37,650 nucleotides of DNA, from NCBI GenBank assembly GCA_020860515.1, contig JAJBUG010000010.1, positions 1 to 37,650 of the forward strand. Direction: 5' to 3'. The translations under genes and the position numbers were made by a program. Positions 26,086-34,275 of this stretch are shown here, one piece after another. This DNA is from Bacteroidales bacterium. Its GTDB lineage: Bacteria; Bacteroidota; Bacteroidia; Bacteroidales; Muribaculaceae. The notes below the pieces were generated by a model, which was given only the letters and a program-made list of their open reading frames with translations, made no database searches and had not been told where the DNA came from. Numbering within the stretch: position 1 is the first letter of the stretch; each line of letters starts with the position of its first letter.

Positions 26086-26090
26086 ATACT

Positions 26091-26450
26091 GGGATCTGCT
26101 GGTCCGTCGCGCGGCGACGAATGAGCGCCGTGAGGAAAGTCCGGGCAACACAGAGCAGCGTACCTCTCGAAAGGAGAGCGGTCGGTGACGGTCGAGTAGC
26201 GTGACAGAAAACAACCGCCAGCTCCCATGCTGGCAAGGGTGAAAAGGCGGGGTAAGAGCCCACCGGGCGCCACAGCGATATGGCGTGCCGCACGCCTGAC
26301 GCGTTGCAAGGTCATGTAAACCTGCGCATAAGGGCTGCTCGCTCTTGCAGGAGGGTAGACCGCATAGATAAATGACGGACGGCAAGGGGCGCTTTCTGCC
26401 GAATGGCTGATAATGCCCCTACCACATAACCTGGCTTACACGCAGATCCC
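26091..26450 (+). ncRNA. rnpB: RNase P RNA, class A
   Basis: The conserved core elements are in order: GAGGAAAGTCCGGGC at 26132-26146, ACAGAAA at 26214-26220, GGTAAGAGCCCACC near 26251, and AGATAAATGA near 26366. The 5' end GGGATCTGC (26091-26099) pairs with GCAGATCCC (26442-26450), closing helix P1, and six T follow. RNase P RNA cleaves 5' leaders from pre-tRNAs. The length of about 360 nt is normal. Its -33 box may come from the preceding array; the -7 box is weak. Confidence 0.95.
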
Positions 26451-26487
26451 TTTTTTATTCTTAAAAATTATTTTATCCTGCCTCCAG

Positions 26488-26976
26488 ATGGCGACCAAAG
26501 ACCAAAAACCAAAAACCAAAAACCAAAGGACAGAAGACCAAAGACCAGAAGACCATTCCGAATGGTGGACATCACCCCTGGAGGACGAGGATGGCAACCG
26601 TATCATGGTCACTGGCCGTGGCGACATTGAGAAGTTCCGCAATAATCCTCGATTCAATATCCGTGTCACAGTGTCACTGCCTTATGATGCCGACGCCCAA
26701 GGAATGCCTCGGCGCGAAGCTGCCGAGCAACTCGAGCAAATCGTGGACCTTATGCAGGCTGAGCTTCACCAGGACCCTGTGGCTGTGCTTACTGGCCTTT
26801 ACACAGGTGCTGGGCGCCGCGATATGGTATTCTACACCGCCAGCACTAATATCTTCAACAAAAAGCTCAACTCTGCACTCGCCTCACTCCCCCTACTCCC
26901 TCTGGAAATCTCAGCAGAGAACGACCCCGAATGGGCTGAATACGACGAGATGCGCGAGCTGAGCGAAATTAACTAA
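26488..26976 (+). CDS. DUF695-like protein with repeat-encoded N-terminus
   Basis: From about residue 22 the protein reads like DUF695 (WWTSPLEDEDGNRIMVTGRGDIEKF..., GMPRREAAEQLEQI, TGAGRRDMVFYT, FNKKLNSAL, DPEWAEYDEM), a family of unknown function. Residues 3-22 (TKDQKPK, TKNQRTE, DQRPED) are encoded by a 7-bp DNA array read in all three phases, so they form a degenerate 7-residue repeat. The frame extends upstream to 26413, inside rnpB, so the ATG at 26488 is preferred. It lies 22 bases before... cdsA follows 21 bases downstream and is probably co-transcribed. Confidence 0.8.
   Translation: MATKDQKPKTKNQRTEDQRPEDHSEWWTSPLEDEDGNRIMVTGRGDIEKFRNNPRFNIRVTVSLPYDADAQGMPRREAAEQLEQIVDLMQAELHQDPVAVLTGLYTGAGRRDMVFYTASTNIFNKKLNSALASLPLLPLEISAENDPEWAEYDEMRELSEIN
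26493..26555. repeat. 7-bp array, GACCAAA/AACCAAA type, inside a coding region
   Basis: Nine units run GACCAAA, GACCAAA, AACCAAA three times, then GGACAGA, AGACCAA, AGACCAG, AAGACCA. The array follows the DUF695 start codon and stays open in that frame. Its complement resembles the GTCTTTA/GTCTTTG array at 32700-32776. Confidence 0.85.
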
Positions 26977-26997
26977 AATTCAAGTTCTCTCAACCGC

Positions 26998-27822
26998 ATG
27001 AAAAATGTTATCACCCGCTCCATATCTGGCATTGCATATATTGCCATTATCGTAGCAGCTCTGCTGTTAGGCCCCTGGTACTTCACAGGGCTTTGTTGCT
27101 TGTTTGCCGTGCTGGGCATTTTGGAGTTGTCGTCGCTGCTCAACAAGCCCATGATCGGCACACTCACGCTGATTGATGCCCTGGGAGCAGTTTCATTGGT
27201 TGCATTGCCGCTTAGCGCCATGATTCCCGAGGGCACATTGGTGCTGTATTGCTGCCTGTGCTTTATTCCAGCTTGCTTTATCATACGCACCACCACTGCG
27301 CTCTACGACATTCGGCCCACGGCATTCAGCAGCGCCATGATGTCGATGGCTTCGGTAGTGTATTTGGGCCTCCCTCTGCTCTGCCTCAATTTCCTTTACG
27401 CCAATGCTGGATGGCAGTTAGTAATCTCGATGTTCGCCATGATTTGGATCAACGACACCGGAGCTTTCTGCTGCGGCAGCCTATTTGGCAAGCATAAGAT
27501 GAGCCCTCGCCTGTCCCCCAAAAAGACATGGGAAGGCCTGGTTGGTGGCATCCTGCTCACTGGCGCATCGGCTGTGGGAGGCTACTTCATTTTCCGTGAT
27601 GTGCTGCCTCTGAGCTTGATTGCATGGATATTCTTAGGCCTACTCATCGGAGTATTCTCTACTTGGGGCGACCTATTCGAAAGCTTGATGAAGCGATCGC
27701 TCGGCGTAAAAGATTCTGGACACTTGATTCCTGGCCACGGTGGCATACTCGACCGAATTGATTCTCTGCTATTCGTGGCTCCATTCACACTGCTCTACTT
27801 TTTCTTTGCAGTGACGCTTTAA
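26998..27822 (+). CDS. cdsA: Phosphatidate cytidylyltransferase
   Basis: A 274-residue inner-membrane protein with about seven or eight hydrophobic segments. The CDP-alcohol signature is complete at S229-D255, including SLMKRS, KDSGHLIPGHGG and DRID. It makes CDP-diacylglycerol from phosphatidic acid and CTP, the branch point for phosphatidylethanolamine and acidic phospholipids. It follows the DUF695 gene by 21 bases and extends the lipid theme of the upstream lpx genes. An AT-rich perfect hairpin downstream probably ends the transcript. Confidence 0.96.
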   Translation: MKNVITRSISGIAYIAIIVAALLLGPWYFTGLCCLFAVLGILELSSLLNKPMIGTLTLIDALGAVSLVALPLSAMIPEGTLVLYCCLCFIPACFIIRTTTALYDIRPTAFSSAMMSMASVVYLGLPLLCLNFLYANAGWQLVISMFAMIWINDTGAFCCGSLFGKHKMSPRLSPKKTWEGLVGGILLTGASAVGGYFIFRDVLPLSLIAWIFLGLLIGVFSTWGDLFESLMKRSLGVKDSGHLIPGHGGILDRIDSLLFVAPFTLLYFFFAVTL

Positions 27823-27848
27823 CCCATATTAAGCATATTTAAACCTTA

Positions 27849-27883
27849 AATTTCCTAAAAAAGCAAAACTTTTTTAGGAAATT
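27849..27883 (+). terminator. AT-rich perfect hairpin after cdsA
   Basis: AATTTCCTAAAAAAG (27849-27863) and its exact complement (27869-27883) flank a CAAAA loop. GC content is low, but the 15-bp stem is perfect and a T-rich stretch follows. Confidence 0.65.
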
Positions 27884-27884
27884 C

Positions 27885-27915
27885 TTGTTTTTTTGAACAT
27901 AAACCTTTATCTTTG
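27885..27915 (+). promoter_or_regulatory. Promoter of the phosphohexomutase gene
   Basis: TTG (27885-27887) precedes TATCTTTG (27908-27915) by 20 bases. The -7 box is a full match and lies 47 bases before the start codon. Confidence 0.65.
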
Positions 27916-27961
27916 CTTTAACATTTGCCAATAACAAAATTTACCATATTTTTAACATATC

Positions 27962-29710
27962 ATGGAACAAAACGATTTAGTGCAAGAAGTGACACGGCGC
28001 GCCGAAGCATGGCTCACCGACAGCTACGATCCCGAGACCCGCGCCGAAGTGAAGCGCATGCTCGAGGCTGATGACAAAACCGACCTTATCGATGCATTCT
28101 ATCGCGACCTGGAATTTGGCACAGGCGGTCTGCGCGGAATCATGGGCGCTGGCACCAACCGCATGAACATCTACACCGTAGGTGCTGCTACCCAAGGCCT
28201 CGCCAACTACCTGAAGGAGGCCTTCAAAGATCTCCCCGAAATCTCGGTAGTCGTGGGTCACGACGTGCGCAACAATAGCCGACACTATGCTGAAATCGTG
28301 GCTGACATCTTCACAGCCAACGGCATCAAGGCTTATCTTTTCGATAGCTTCCGCCCAACTCCCGAACTGAGCTACGCTATCCGCAAGCTGGGCTGCCAAA
28401 GCGGCGTCAACATCACAGCAAGCCACAATCCCAAAGAATACAATGGCTACAAGGCCTATTGGTCAGATGGCGCTCAGATCATCGCTCCCCACGACACCAA
28501 CATCATCGACCATGTCAACCGCATCAAGAGCGTAAGCGAGGTGAAGTTCAAGGGCGATCCCAGCAAGCTCCAAATCATTGGCGAAGAAATCGACAAGCAA
28601 TACCTGGCCGACATCAAGACTCTCAGCCTTGACCCCGAGGTAATCAAGAAATACAACGATCTGAAGATCGTGTACACCCCTATCCATGGCACAGGCGTGA
28701 AACTGATTCCCGAATCGCTGCGCAATTTCGGATTCACCAATATCATCCACGTGCCCGAGCAAGACATTCCTGACGGCAACTTCCCCACCGTGGCAAGCCC
28801 CAATCCCGAGGTGCCCTCAGCTATGGCTATGGCTATCGAGAAAGCCAAGGAAGTCAATGCCGACGTGATTTTCGCCAGCGACCCCGATGCTGACCGCATT
28901 GGCTGCGTAGTACGTCTGGAGAATGGCGAATACCAGTTGCTCAACGGCAATCAAATCGTGATGATTCTGCTCAACTACATCATGGTGCGCAACCGCGAGA
29001 TGGGTCGCCTCCTGGGCAACGAATTCATCGTAAAGACCATCGTTACCACCGAGACCATCCGCGCCATCGCTGAGAATAACAATATCCGCATGTACGACTG
29101 CTACACTGGCTTCAAGTGGATCGCAGCCGTAATCCGCGACCTCGAAGGCCGTATGCGCTACATTGGCGGCGGCGAAGAGAGCTACGGCTTCCTGGCTGAA
29201 GACTGGGTTCGCGACAAGGACGCTGTGTCAGCTGTATCGCTGATGGCCGAGGTTGCAGCATGGGCCAAGGATCGCGGTCTCGACTACATGGCTATGCTCA
29301 AGGATATCTACGTAAAGAATGGCTATTCGATGGAAAAGGGCATTTCAGTAGTGCGCCCCGGCAAGACTGGAGCTGATGAAATACAGAAGATGATGCGCGA
29401 CTTCCGTGCCAATCCTCCCAAGACTCTGGGTGGAAGCCTCGTGTGCACCATCAAGGACTATGCCGACCTCAACGTCACCGACGTGCCCACTGGCCGCGTG
29501 GATAAGATGGACATGCCTGTCACCAGCAATGTGCTGCAGTATTTCACTGCCGATGGCACCAAGATCAGCATCCGCCCCTCAGGCACAGAGCCTAAGATTA
29601 AGTTCTACATCGAGGTGCACGACACTCTGCCAAGCGCCGACAAGTACGACGAGCTCTGCAAGAAGGCTGAGGCCAAGATCGAAGTCATCAAGAAAGACCT
29701 CGGAATCTAA
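27962..29710 (+). CDS. Phosphoglucomutase/phosphomannomutase
   Basis: A 582-residue alpha-D-phosphohexomutase with all four domains. The phosphoserine is S154 in TASHNPKEYNGYK, the Mg site is D307, D309 and D311 in SDPDADRIG, the sugar-binding loop is GGGEESYGF, and the phosphate-binding end is RPSGTEPKIKFY. The enzyme interconverts hexose 1- and 6-phosphates, feeding glycolysis and sugar-nucleotide synthesis such as the dTDP-rhamnose route whose rfbCB genes are 5 kb away. The length is that of the PGM2-like group of Bacteroidetes. It has its own promoter. Confidence 0.95.
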   Translation: MEQNDLVQEVTRRAEAWLTDSYDPETRAEVKRMLEADDKTDLIDAFYRDLEFGTGGLRGIMGAGTNRMNIYTVGAATQGLANYLKEAFKDLPEISVVVGHDVRNNSRHYAEIVADIFTANGIKAYLFDSFRPTPELSYAIRKLGCQSGVNITASHNPKEYNGYKAYWSDGAQIIAPHDTNIIDHVNRIKSVSEVKFKGDPSKLQIIGEEIDKQYLADIKTLSLDPEVIKKYNDLKIVYTPIHGTGVKLIPESLRNFGFTNIIHVPEQDIPDGNFPTVASPNPEVPSAMAMAIEKAKEVNADVIFASDPDADRIGCVVRLENGEYQLLNGNQIVMILLNYIMVRNREMGRLLGNEFIVKTIVTTETIRAIAENNNIRMYDCYTGFKWIAAVIRDLEGRMRYIGGGEESYGFLAEDWVRDKDAVSAVSLMAEVAAWAKDRGLDYMAMLKDIYVKNGYSMEKGISVVRPGKTGADEIQKMMRDFRANPPKTLGGSLVCTIKDYADLNVTDVPTGRVDKMDMPVTSNVLQYFTADGTKISIRPSGTEPKIKFYIEVHDTLPSADKYDELCKKAEAKIEVIKKDLGI

Positions 29711-29721
29711 CCTCCCCTAAG

Positions 29722-29856
29722 GCCCTTAAAGCCCTTAATGACCTTAAAGCCCTTAATGACCTTAATGGCCTTAAAGCCCTTAATGACCTTAAAGACCTTA
29801 AAGACCTTAAAGACCTTAAAGACCTTAAAGCCCTTAATGACCTTAATGGCCTTAAC
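29722..29856. repeat. 9-bp tandem array, GACCTTAAA/GCCCTTAAT type
   Basis: Fifteen 9-base units run in perfect register; each contains CCTTAA, with variants GCCCTTAAA, GCCCTTAAT, GACCTTAAA, GACCTTAAT and GGCCTTAAA. Five consecutive identical GACCTTAAA units lie at 29785-29829. It fills most of the 187-base gap before mdh. Confidence 0.95.
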
Positions 29857-29897
29857 TGCCTCATATAAAATATATCAATCTTTTTTAAATCAAAGAT

Positions 29898-30908
29898 ATG
29901 GAATTTCTAACTAACGACAAATTGACCATCGTCGGCGCAGCTGGCATGATCGGATCCAACATGGCTCAATGCGCTTGCATGATGGGCCTTACCCCCAACA
30001 TCTGCCTCTATGACGTATTCTCACCCGAAGGTGTAGCCGAGGAACTCCGTCAGTGCGGTTTTGCTCATGTCAACATCACCGCTACTACCGATCCTGAGGT
30101 TGCTTTCAAGGATGCAAAGTATGTGATCTCATCAGGCGGCGCTCCCCGTAAGGAAGGCATGACCCGTGAAGATCTCCTGGCTGGCAACGCAGCTGTGGCT
30201 AAGGAACTGGGCGAGAACATCAAGAAGTACTGCCCCGATGTTAAGCATGTCGTAATCATATTTAACCCCGCCGATATCACTGGCCTGGTTACCCTGCTCT
30301 ACTCTGGCATCAAGCCCAACCAGCTCACCACCCTCGCTGCTCTCGACAGCACACGTCTGCAAAGCGCTTTGGCTAAGCACTTCGGCATCGACCAATTTAA
30401 GGTTCGCAACTGCTGCACATTCGGCGGCCACGGCGAACAAATGGCAGTATTCGCCAGTCCCGTTACCATCGACGGCACTCCGCTGCTCGACATTATCGGC
30501 ACAGGCAAGAAGGTCAATGGCGTAGAGCTCACCGCAGAGCAATGGGCCGACATGAAGAAGGCTGTAACCCAAGGCGGAGCCGCCATCATCAAGCTCCGCG
30601 GCCGCAGCTCATTCCAGAGCCCGTCGTATCTCTCAGTTGAGATGATTGCTGCTGCTATGGGCGGCGCTGAGTTCCAATGGCCTGTTGGCTGCTATGTAGC
30701 CAGCGAGAAGTACCACCACATCATGATGGCCATGCCTTCGCGCCTGACCAACGATGGTGTGTACACCAAGATCGTCACTGGTACTCCTGAGGAAATGGCT
30801 GACCTTGAAAAGAGCTATGGTCACCTCTGCGCTCTCCGCGACCAAGTAATTGGCATGGGTGTGCTCCCAGCAATCGAAAACTGGAAGGACATTAACCCCA
30901 ACCTCTAA
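29898..30908 (+). CDS. mdh: Malate dehydrogenase
   Basis: A 336-residue NAD-dependent dehydrogenase of the LDH/MDH fold. The Rossmann loop is GAAGMIGSNMA (13-23), the substrate-binding loop begins at R84 in RKEGMTR, and the catalytic His is H178 in GGHGEQM. It interconverts malate and oxaloacetate, in Bacteroidales mainly in the reductive branch to fumarate and succinate. A 9-bp array precedes it and an inverted 7-bp array forms a hairpin directly after it. Confidence 0.97.
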   Translation: MEFLTNDKLTIVGAAGMIGSNMAQCACMMGLTPNICLYDVFSPEGVAEELRQCGFAHVNITATTDPEVAFKDAKYVISSGGAPRKEGMTREDLLAGNAAVAKELGENIKKYCPDVKHVVIIFNPADITGLVTLLYSGIKPNQLTTLAALDSTRLQSALAKHFGIDQFKVRNCCTFGGHGEQMAVFASPVTIDGTPLLDIIGTGKKVNGVELTAEQWADMKKAVTQGGAAIIKLRGRSSFQSPSYLSVEMIAAAMGGAEFQWPVGCYVASEKYHHIMMAMPSRLTNDGVYTKIVTGTPEEMADLEKSYGHLCALRDQVIGMGVLPAIENWKDINPNL

Positions 30909-30920
30909 TCAATCGCAAAC

Positions 30921-30990
30921 GACAAATTACAAATGACAAGTTGCCATCAAGATGGTAACTTGTCATTTGTCACTTGTAATTTGTCATTAT
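30921..30990. repeat. Inverted 7-bp array forming a near-perfect hairpin after mdh
   Basis: Left arm 30921-30948 (GACAAAT, TACAAAT, GACAAGT, TGCCATC) faces right arm 30951-30985 across a 2-base loop. The right arm is the reverse complement of the left plus exactly one extra 7-base unit and one substitution. The hairpin probably ends mdh transcription; the right edge abuts the pseudouridine synthase start (30995). Confidence 0.9.
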
Positions 30991-30994
30991 AATT

Positions 30995-31693
30995 ATGACA
31001 GTACTTTACGAAGATAATCATATTATAATCGTCAACAAAGAGCCTGGCGAAATCGTGCAAGGTGACAAATCCGGTGACAAACCTCTGAGTGAAATTGTAA
31101 AAGAATGGATCAAAGAGAAGCATCAAAAGCCTGGAAATGTTTTCTTGGGCGTCGCTCACAGGCTTGACCGCCCTGTGGGAGGCATAGTGGTATTCGCCAA
31201 GACATCTAAGGCTCTGGCGCGACTTAACCAAATGTTTCGCAATGGCGACATTCATAAGACTTATTGGGCCATTTCACGCAATTGTCCCGAGAAACCAGCC
31301 GATTTGCTTACCCATTATATTACCTCAACAGAAAAGAACAATAGGAGCTATGCCTCGCCTGTGCCTAAGGATGGAGCGAAATTAGCTCAACTCAGATACC
31401 GAGTGATTGCTCACAGCGACCATTATCATCTGATTGAAGTGAATCTGATGACAGGCCGAAAACACCAAATTCGAGTACAGCTCTCTGCAATTGACTGCCC
31501 AGTCAAGGGCGATCTGAAATATGGCGATCGCAGAAGCAACCCCGACGGCAGCATTTCGCTCTTAGCTCGCCGAATACAATTTACCCACCCCGTAAGCGGA
31601 AAAGAAATCGACATCACTGCCCCCGTGCCCGATGATCCGCTATGGAAAGCTTTTGAAAAAATGACAAATGACAAATTGCAAATGACAAGTTAA
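30995..31693 (+). CDS. RluA-family pseudouridine synthase
   Basis: The 232-residue protein has the RluA catalytic motif HRLDRPVGGIVVFAKT with D58 as nucleophile, plus GRKHQIRVQL later. It converts a uridine to pseudouridine in rRNA or tRNA; the target cannot be read. It lacks an S4 domain. The last ten residues (MTNDKLQMTS) and the stop are encoded by a 7-bp array, beyond the normal end of the fold, so the tail is probably unimportant and variable. Confidence 0.93.
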   Translation: MTVLYEDNHIIIVNKEPGEIVQGDKSGDKPLSEIVKEWIKEKHQKPGNVFLGVAHRLDRPVGGIVVFAKTSKALARLNQMFRNGDIHKTYWAISRNCPEKPADLLTHYITSTEKNNRSYASPVPKDGAKLAQLRYRVIAHSDHYHLIEVNLMTGRKHQIRVQLSAIDCPVKGDLKYGDRRSNPDGSISLLARRIQFTHPVSGKEIDITAPVPDDPLWKAFEKMTNDKLQMTS

Positions 31694-31752
31694 TAGTTAT
31701 TTTTACAGGAAATTGTATTAGTTTGTAATTTGTAATTTGTAACTTGTAATTT
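31661..31752. repeat. Inverted 7-bp arrays at pseudouridine synthase/fmt junction
   Basis: Left units ATGACAA, ATGACAA, ATTGCAA, ATGACAA (31661-31688) are coding. Right units TTTGTAA three times with a CTTGTAA (31722-31749) lie just before fmt. The two groups are inverted relative to each other around a 33-base spacer. Confidence 0.85.
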
Positions 31753-31757
31753 CATTT

Positions 31758-32720
31758 ATGAAAAAAGAAGACCTGAAAATAGTATTCCTCGGCACCCCCG
31801 ATTTTGCAGTAGAAAGCCTTGATGCCCTCCATAGTCACGGCTACAATATCGTAGGAGTAATCACTATGCCCGACAAGCCTGCTGGTCGCGGACACAAGCT
31901 CCTGTACTCGCCCATAAAGAAATATGCCTTGGAGCATGGCCTAAAACTGCTACAACCTACCAATCTCAAAGACCCAGCTTTTGTAGAAGAATTGCGCAGC
32001 CTTCATGCCGACCTATTCATCGTGATTGCTTTCCGTATGCTCCCCGAGGTAGTGTGGCAGATGCCAAGGCTTGGCACCTTCAACCTGCATGCTTCATTGC
32101 TGCCTAAATACCGAGGTGCCGCTCCTATCAACTGGGCTATCATAAATGGCGACTCTCGCACTGGAGTAACCACCTTCTTCCTCAAGCACGAAATCGACAC
32201 TGGCGACATATTGCGTCAGGAAGCTATTGAAATAGGCCCAGATGAAACTCTCGAAAGCGTGCATGATCGCCTTATGCACCTCGGAGCCGAACTTACCCTC
32301 GACACCGTAAAACACATTTTGGCTGAAGACCTAAAGCCTCAGCCTCAGGAGGAATTGCTTCAAGGCGCCCAGCCTACACCTGCCCCTAAGATTTTTAAAG
32401 ATACTTGCCGCATCGATTGGGAAAAATCAGCAAAAAGCATACACAATCTGGTACGCGGTCTTTCACCCTACCCAGCTGCCTGGACCACCCTCAACGGCGA
32501 CAGCATAAAAATCCTTCGCACAGCTATCGCCGACAGGCCTGCACCTGGAAACTCTAAGCCTGGGGAATGTGTTATAGTAAATGGCAAAGAGCTATACGCC
32601 ACCGCTGGCGACGGCATGTTGATTCGCATCCTTGAGCTCCAGCCCCAAGGCAAGCGACCAATGCTCGACACCGCCTTCCTCAACGGCCTCCGCGACAAGA
32701 CTTTGGTCTTTAGTCTATAG
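31758..32720 (+). CDS. fmt: Methionyl-tRNA formyltransferase
   Basis: The 320-residue enzyme carries the catalytic N109 and H111 in FNLHASLLPKYRG, D147 in HEIDTGD, and a C-terminal OB-like domain from ~205 (RIDWEKSAKSIHNLVRGLSPYP). It formylates initiator Met-tRNA with 10-formyl-THF. The last residues (TLVFSL) and the TAG stop are read from a 7-bp array, so the 3' end of the gene merges into the repeat. It follows the pseudouridine synthase by 64 bases. Confidence 0.97.
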   Translation: MKKEDLKIVFLGTPDFAVESLDALHSHGYNIVGVITMPDKPAGRGHKLLYSPIKKYALEHGLKLLQPTNLKDPAFVEELRSLHADLFIVIAFRMLPEVVWQMPRLGTFNLHASLLPKYRGAAPINWAIINGDSRTGVTTFFLKHEIDTGDILRQEAIEIGPDETLESVHDRLMHLGAELTLDTVKHILAEDLKPQPQEELLQGAQPTPAPKIFKDTCRIDWEKSAKSIHNLVRGLSPYPAAWTTLNGDSIKILRTAIADRPAPGNSKPGECVIVNGKELYATAGDGMLIRILELQPQGKRPMLDTAFLNGLRDKTLVFSL

Positions 32721-32776
32721 TCTTTGGCCTTTAGTCTTTAGTCTTTAGCCTTTAGCCTTTAGCCTTTGGTCTATAT
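32700..32776. repeat. 7-bp array, TCTTTAG/CCTTTAG type
   Basis: Eleven units in perfect register: ACTTTGG, TCTTTAG, TCTATAG, TCTTTGG, CCTTTAG, TCTTTAG, TCTTTAG, CCTTTAG, CCTTTAG, CCTTTGG, TCTATAT. The fmt stop codon is part of the third unit. Confidence 0.95.
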
Positions 32777-32791
32777 AAAATAGTATTTCAT

Positions 32792-32839
32792 TAAACGTAA
32801 AACGTAAAACCTAAAACGTAAAACGTAAAACGTAAAACC
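32792..32839. repeat. 7-bp array, TAAAACG/TAAAACC type, before rarA
   Basis: Six full TAAAACG or TAAAACC units and one shortened unit, ending three bases before the rarA TTG. Same unit as at 1-90, 32 kb away, and separated from the preceding TCTTTAG array by only 15 bases. Confidence 0.95.
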
Positions 32840-32842
32840 CTC

Positions 32843-34117
32843 TTGACCCCTCCTTTGGCTGAGCGACTTCGCCCACGTACGCTCGACGAATACATAGGGC
32901 AAGAGCACCTGGTAGGTGCTGGCGGCATACTCCGACGCATGATTGAGTCGGGCACTGTCTCGTCGTTTATCCTATGGGGGCCTCCGGGGGTTGGCAAAAC
33001 CACTATTGCCCGCATCATCGCCAACAGCACCAAGAGCAAATTCTTCACCCTCTCGGCTGTTTCGAGCGGTGTAAAGGATGTGCGCGAAGTGCTTGACCAA
33101 TGCAAGCGCGAGGCTGAGAGCATGTTCAATGCTGGCAGGCCCATCCTATTCATCGACGAAATTCACCGATTCAGCAAGAGCCAGCAAGACAGCCTGCTTG
33201 GAGCCGTAGAAAGCGGAATTGTAACTCTGATCGGAGCTACTACTGAAAACCCTTCGTTCGAGGTAATCCGTCCGCTGCTATCGCGCGCTCAAGTCTATAC
33301 CCTAAAGCCTCTCGAAGCTCCACAGTTGCAAACCCTCCTTGATCGAGCCATTACCACCGACGAAATCTTGAAGCAGCGCAATGTGCAGGTGCAAGGCACA
33401 GATGCACTCTTCCGATTCTCAGGAGGCGATGCACGCAAACTGCTCAATATTCTCGAACTCATCGAACATTCCACCCCTCATGGCCAACCGATGATCATCA
33501 ATGATGAAGTGGTAGTCAACAGCTTGCAAGAGAATCCGATGGCTTACGACAAGCAAGGGGAAATGCATTATGACATCATCTCAGCTTTTATCAAAAGCGT
33601 AAGGGGGAGCGACCCCGATGCGGCCATCTACTGGCTTGCGCGAATGATTGCTGGAGGCGAAGATCCCGAATTTATTGCCCGGCGCCTGGTGATTTTGGCT
33701 GCTGAGGATATTGGCTTAGCCAATCCCAATGCGTTGCTCTTGGCAAATGCTTGCTTTGATACTATTCATAAGATTGGAATGCCCGAAGGGCGCATCCCCT
33801 TGGCTGAATGTACCATCTACTTAGCAACCAGCGCAAAAAGCAACTCAGCATACATGGCCATCAACAATGCCTTGGCCCTGGTGGAAAAGACGGGCAATCA
33901 GCCAGTGCCGCTTCACATCCGCAATGCGCCCACATCACTAATGAAAGATCTTGGCTACGGCGCCAACTACAAATATGCTCACGATTATCCCGGCAATTTC
34001 GTAAAGCAGCAATTCCTACCCGACTCGCTGCTGGGTACTCGTCTCTGGCAGCCATGCGACAATCCAGCCGAAGCCACTTTGGCACAGCGCCAACAACAAC
34101 GCTGGGGCAATCCCTAA
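32843..34117 (+). CDS. rarA: Replication-associated recombination protein A (AAA ATPase)
   Basis: The 424-residue protein begins with the family N-terminus [20 protein letters not shown]. Walker A is GPPGVGKT (46-53), Walker B is [10 protein letters not shown] (D105, E106), and sensor 1 is [10 protein letters not shown]. The C-terminal tetramerisation region ([27 protein letters not shown]) is complete. RarA/MgsA acts at stalled replication forks. No in-frame ATG exists between an upstream TAA at 32819-32821 and the conserved N-terminus, so TTG at 32843 seems to be the start, right after the repeat array. Confidence 0.94.
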   Translation: MTPPLAERLRPRTLDEYIGQEHLVGAGGILRRMIESGTVSSFILWGPPGVGKTTIARIIANSTKSKFFTLSAVSSGVKDVREVLDQCKREAESMFNAGRPILFIDEIHRFSKSQQDSLLGAVESGIVTLIGATTENPSFEVIRPLLSRAQVYTLKPLEAPQLQTLLDRAITTDEILKQRNVQVQGTDALFRFSGGDARKLLNILELIEHSTPHGQPMIINDEVVVNSLQENPMAYDKQGEMHYDIISAFIKSVRGSDPDAAIYWLARMIAGGEDPEFIARRLVILAAEDIGLANPNALLLANACFDTIHKIGMPEGRIPLAECTIYLATSAKSNSAYMAINNALALVEKTGNQPVPLHIRNAPTSLMKDLGYGANYKYAHDYPGNFVKQQFLPDSLLGTRLWQPCDNPAEATLAQRQQQRWGNP

Positions 34118-34170
34118 TCCATTTATCCCTTTTTTCCTAATCCTTTCATCTTTTCATCCATTTGTCCCTT
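34118..34170. repeat. Irregular pyrimidine-rich repeat after rarA
   Basis: Forms of CCATTTATCCC, TCCTAATCC, TTTCATC and TTTGTCCC follow one another with a loose 7 to 10 base spacing. The array is too degenerate to give a firm unit. Confidence 0.5.
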
Positions 34171-34172
34171 AA

Positions 34173-34204
34173 TTTGGTTTTTTCACGGAAAAATCGTAAC
34201 TTTG
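34173..34204 (+). promoter_or_regulatory. Full-consensus promoter of rfbC-rfbB
   Basis: TTTG (34173-34176) and TAACTTTG (34197-34204) are 20 bases apart, leaving a leader of about 65 nt before rfbC. Confidence 0.85.
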
Positions 34205-34275
34205 CAATTGCAAATCATGTTTTTGTCCCATTTCAAAGGTGCTGCCCCATAAGGCAGTGCCAGCCTACTATTAAA

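Noticed and set aside
26413..26487. Upstream extension of the DUF695 ORF
   Set aside because: It overlaps the 3' end of rnpB and its T-run, so translation from there is implausible; the ATG at 26488 is used.
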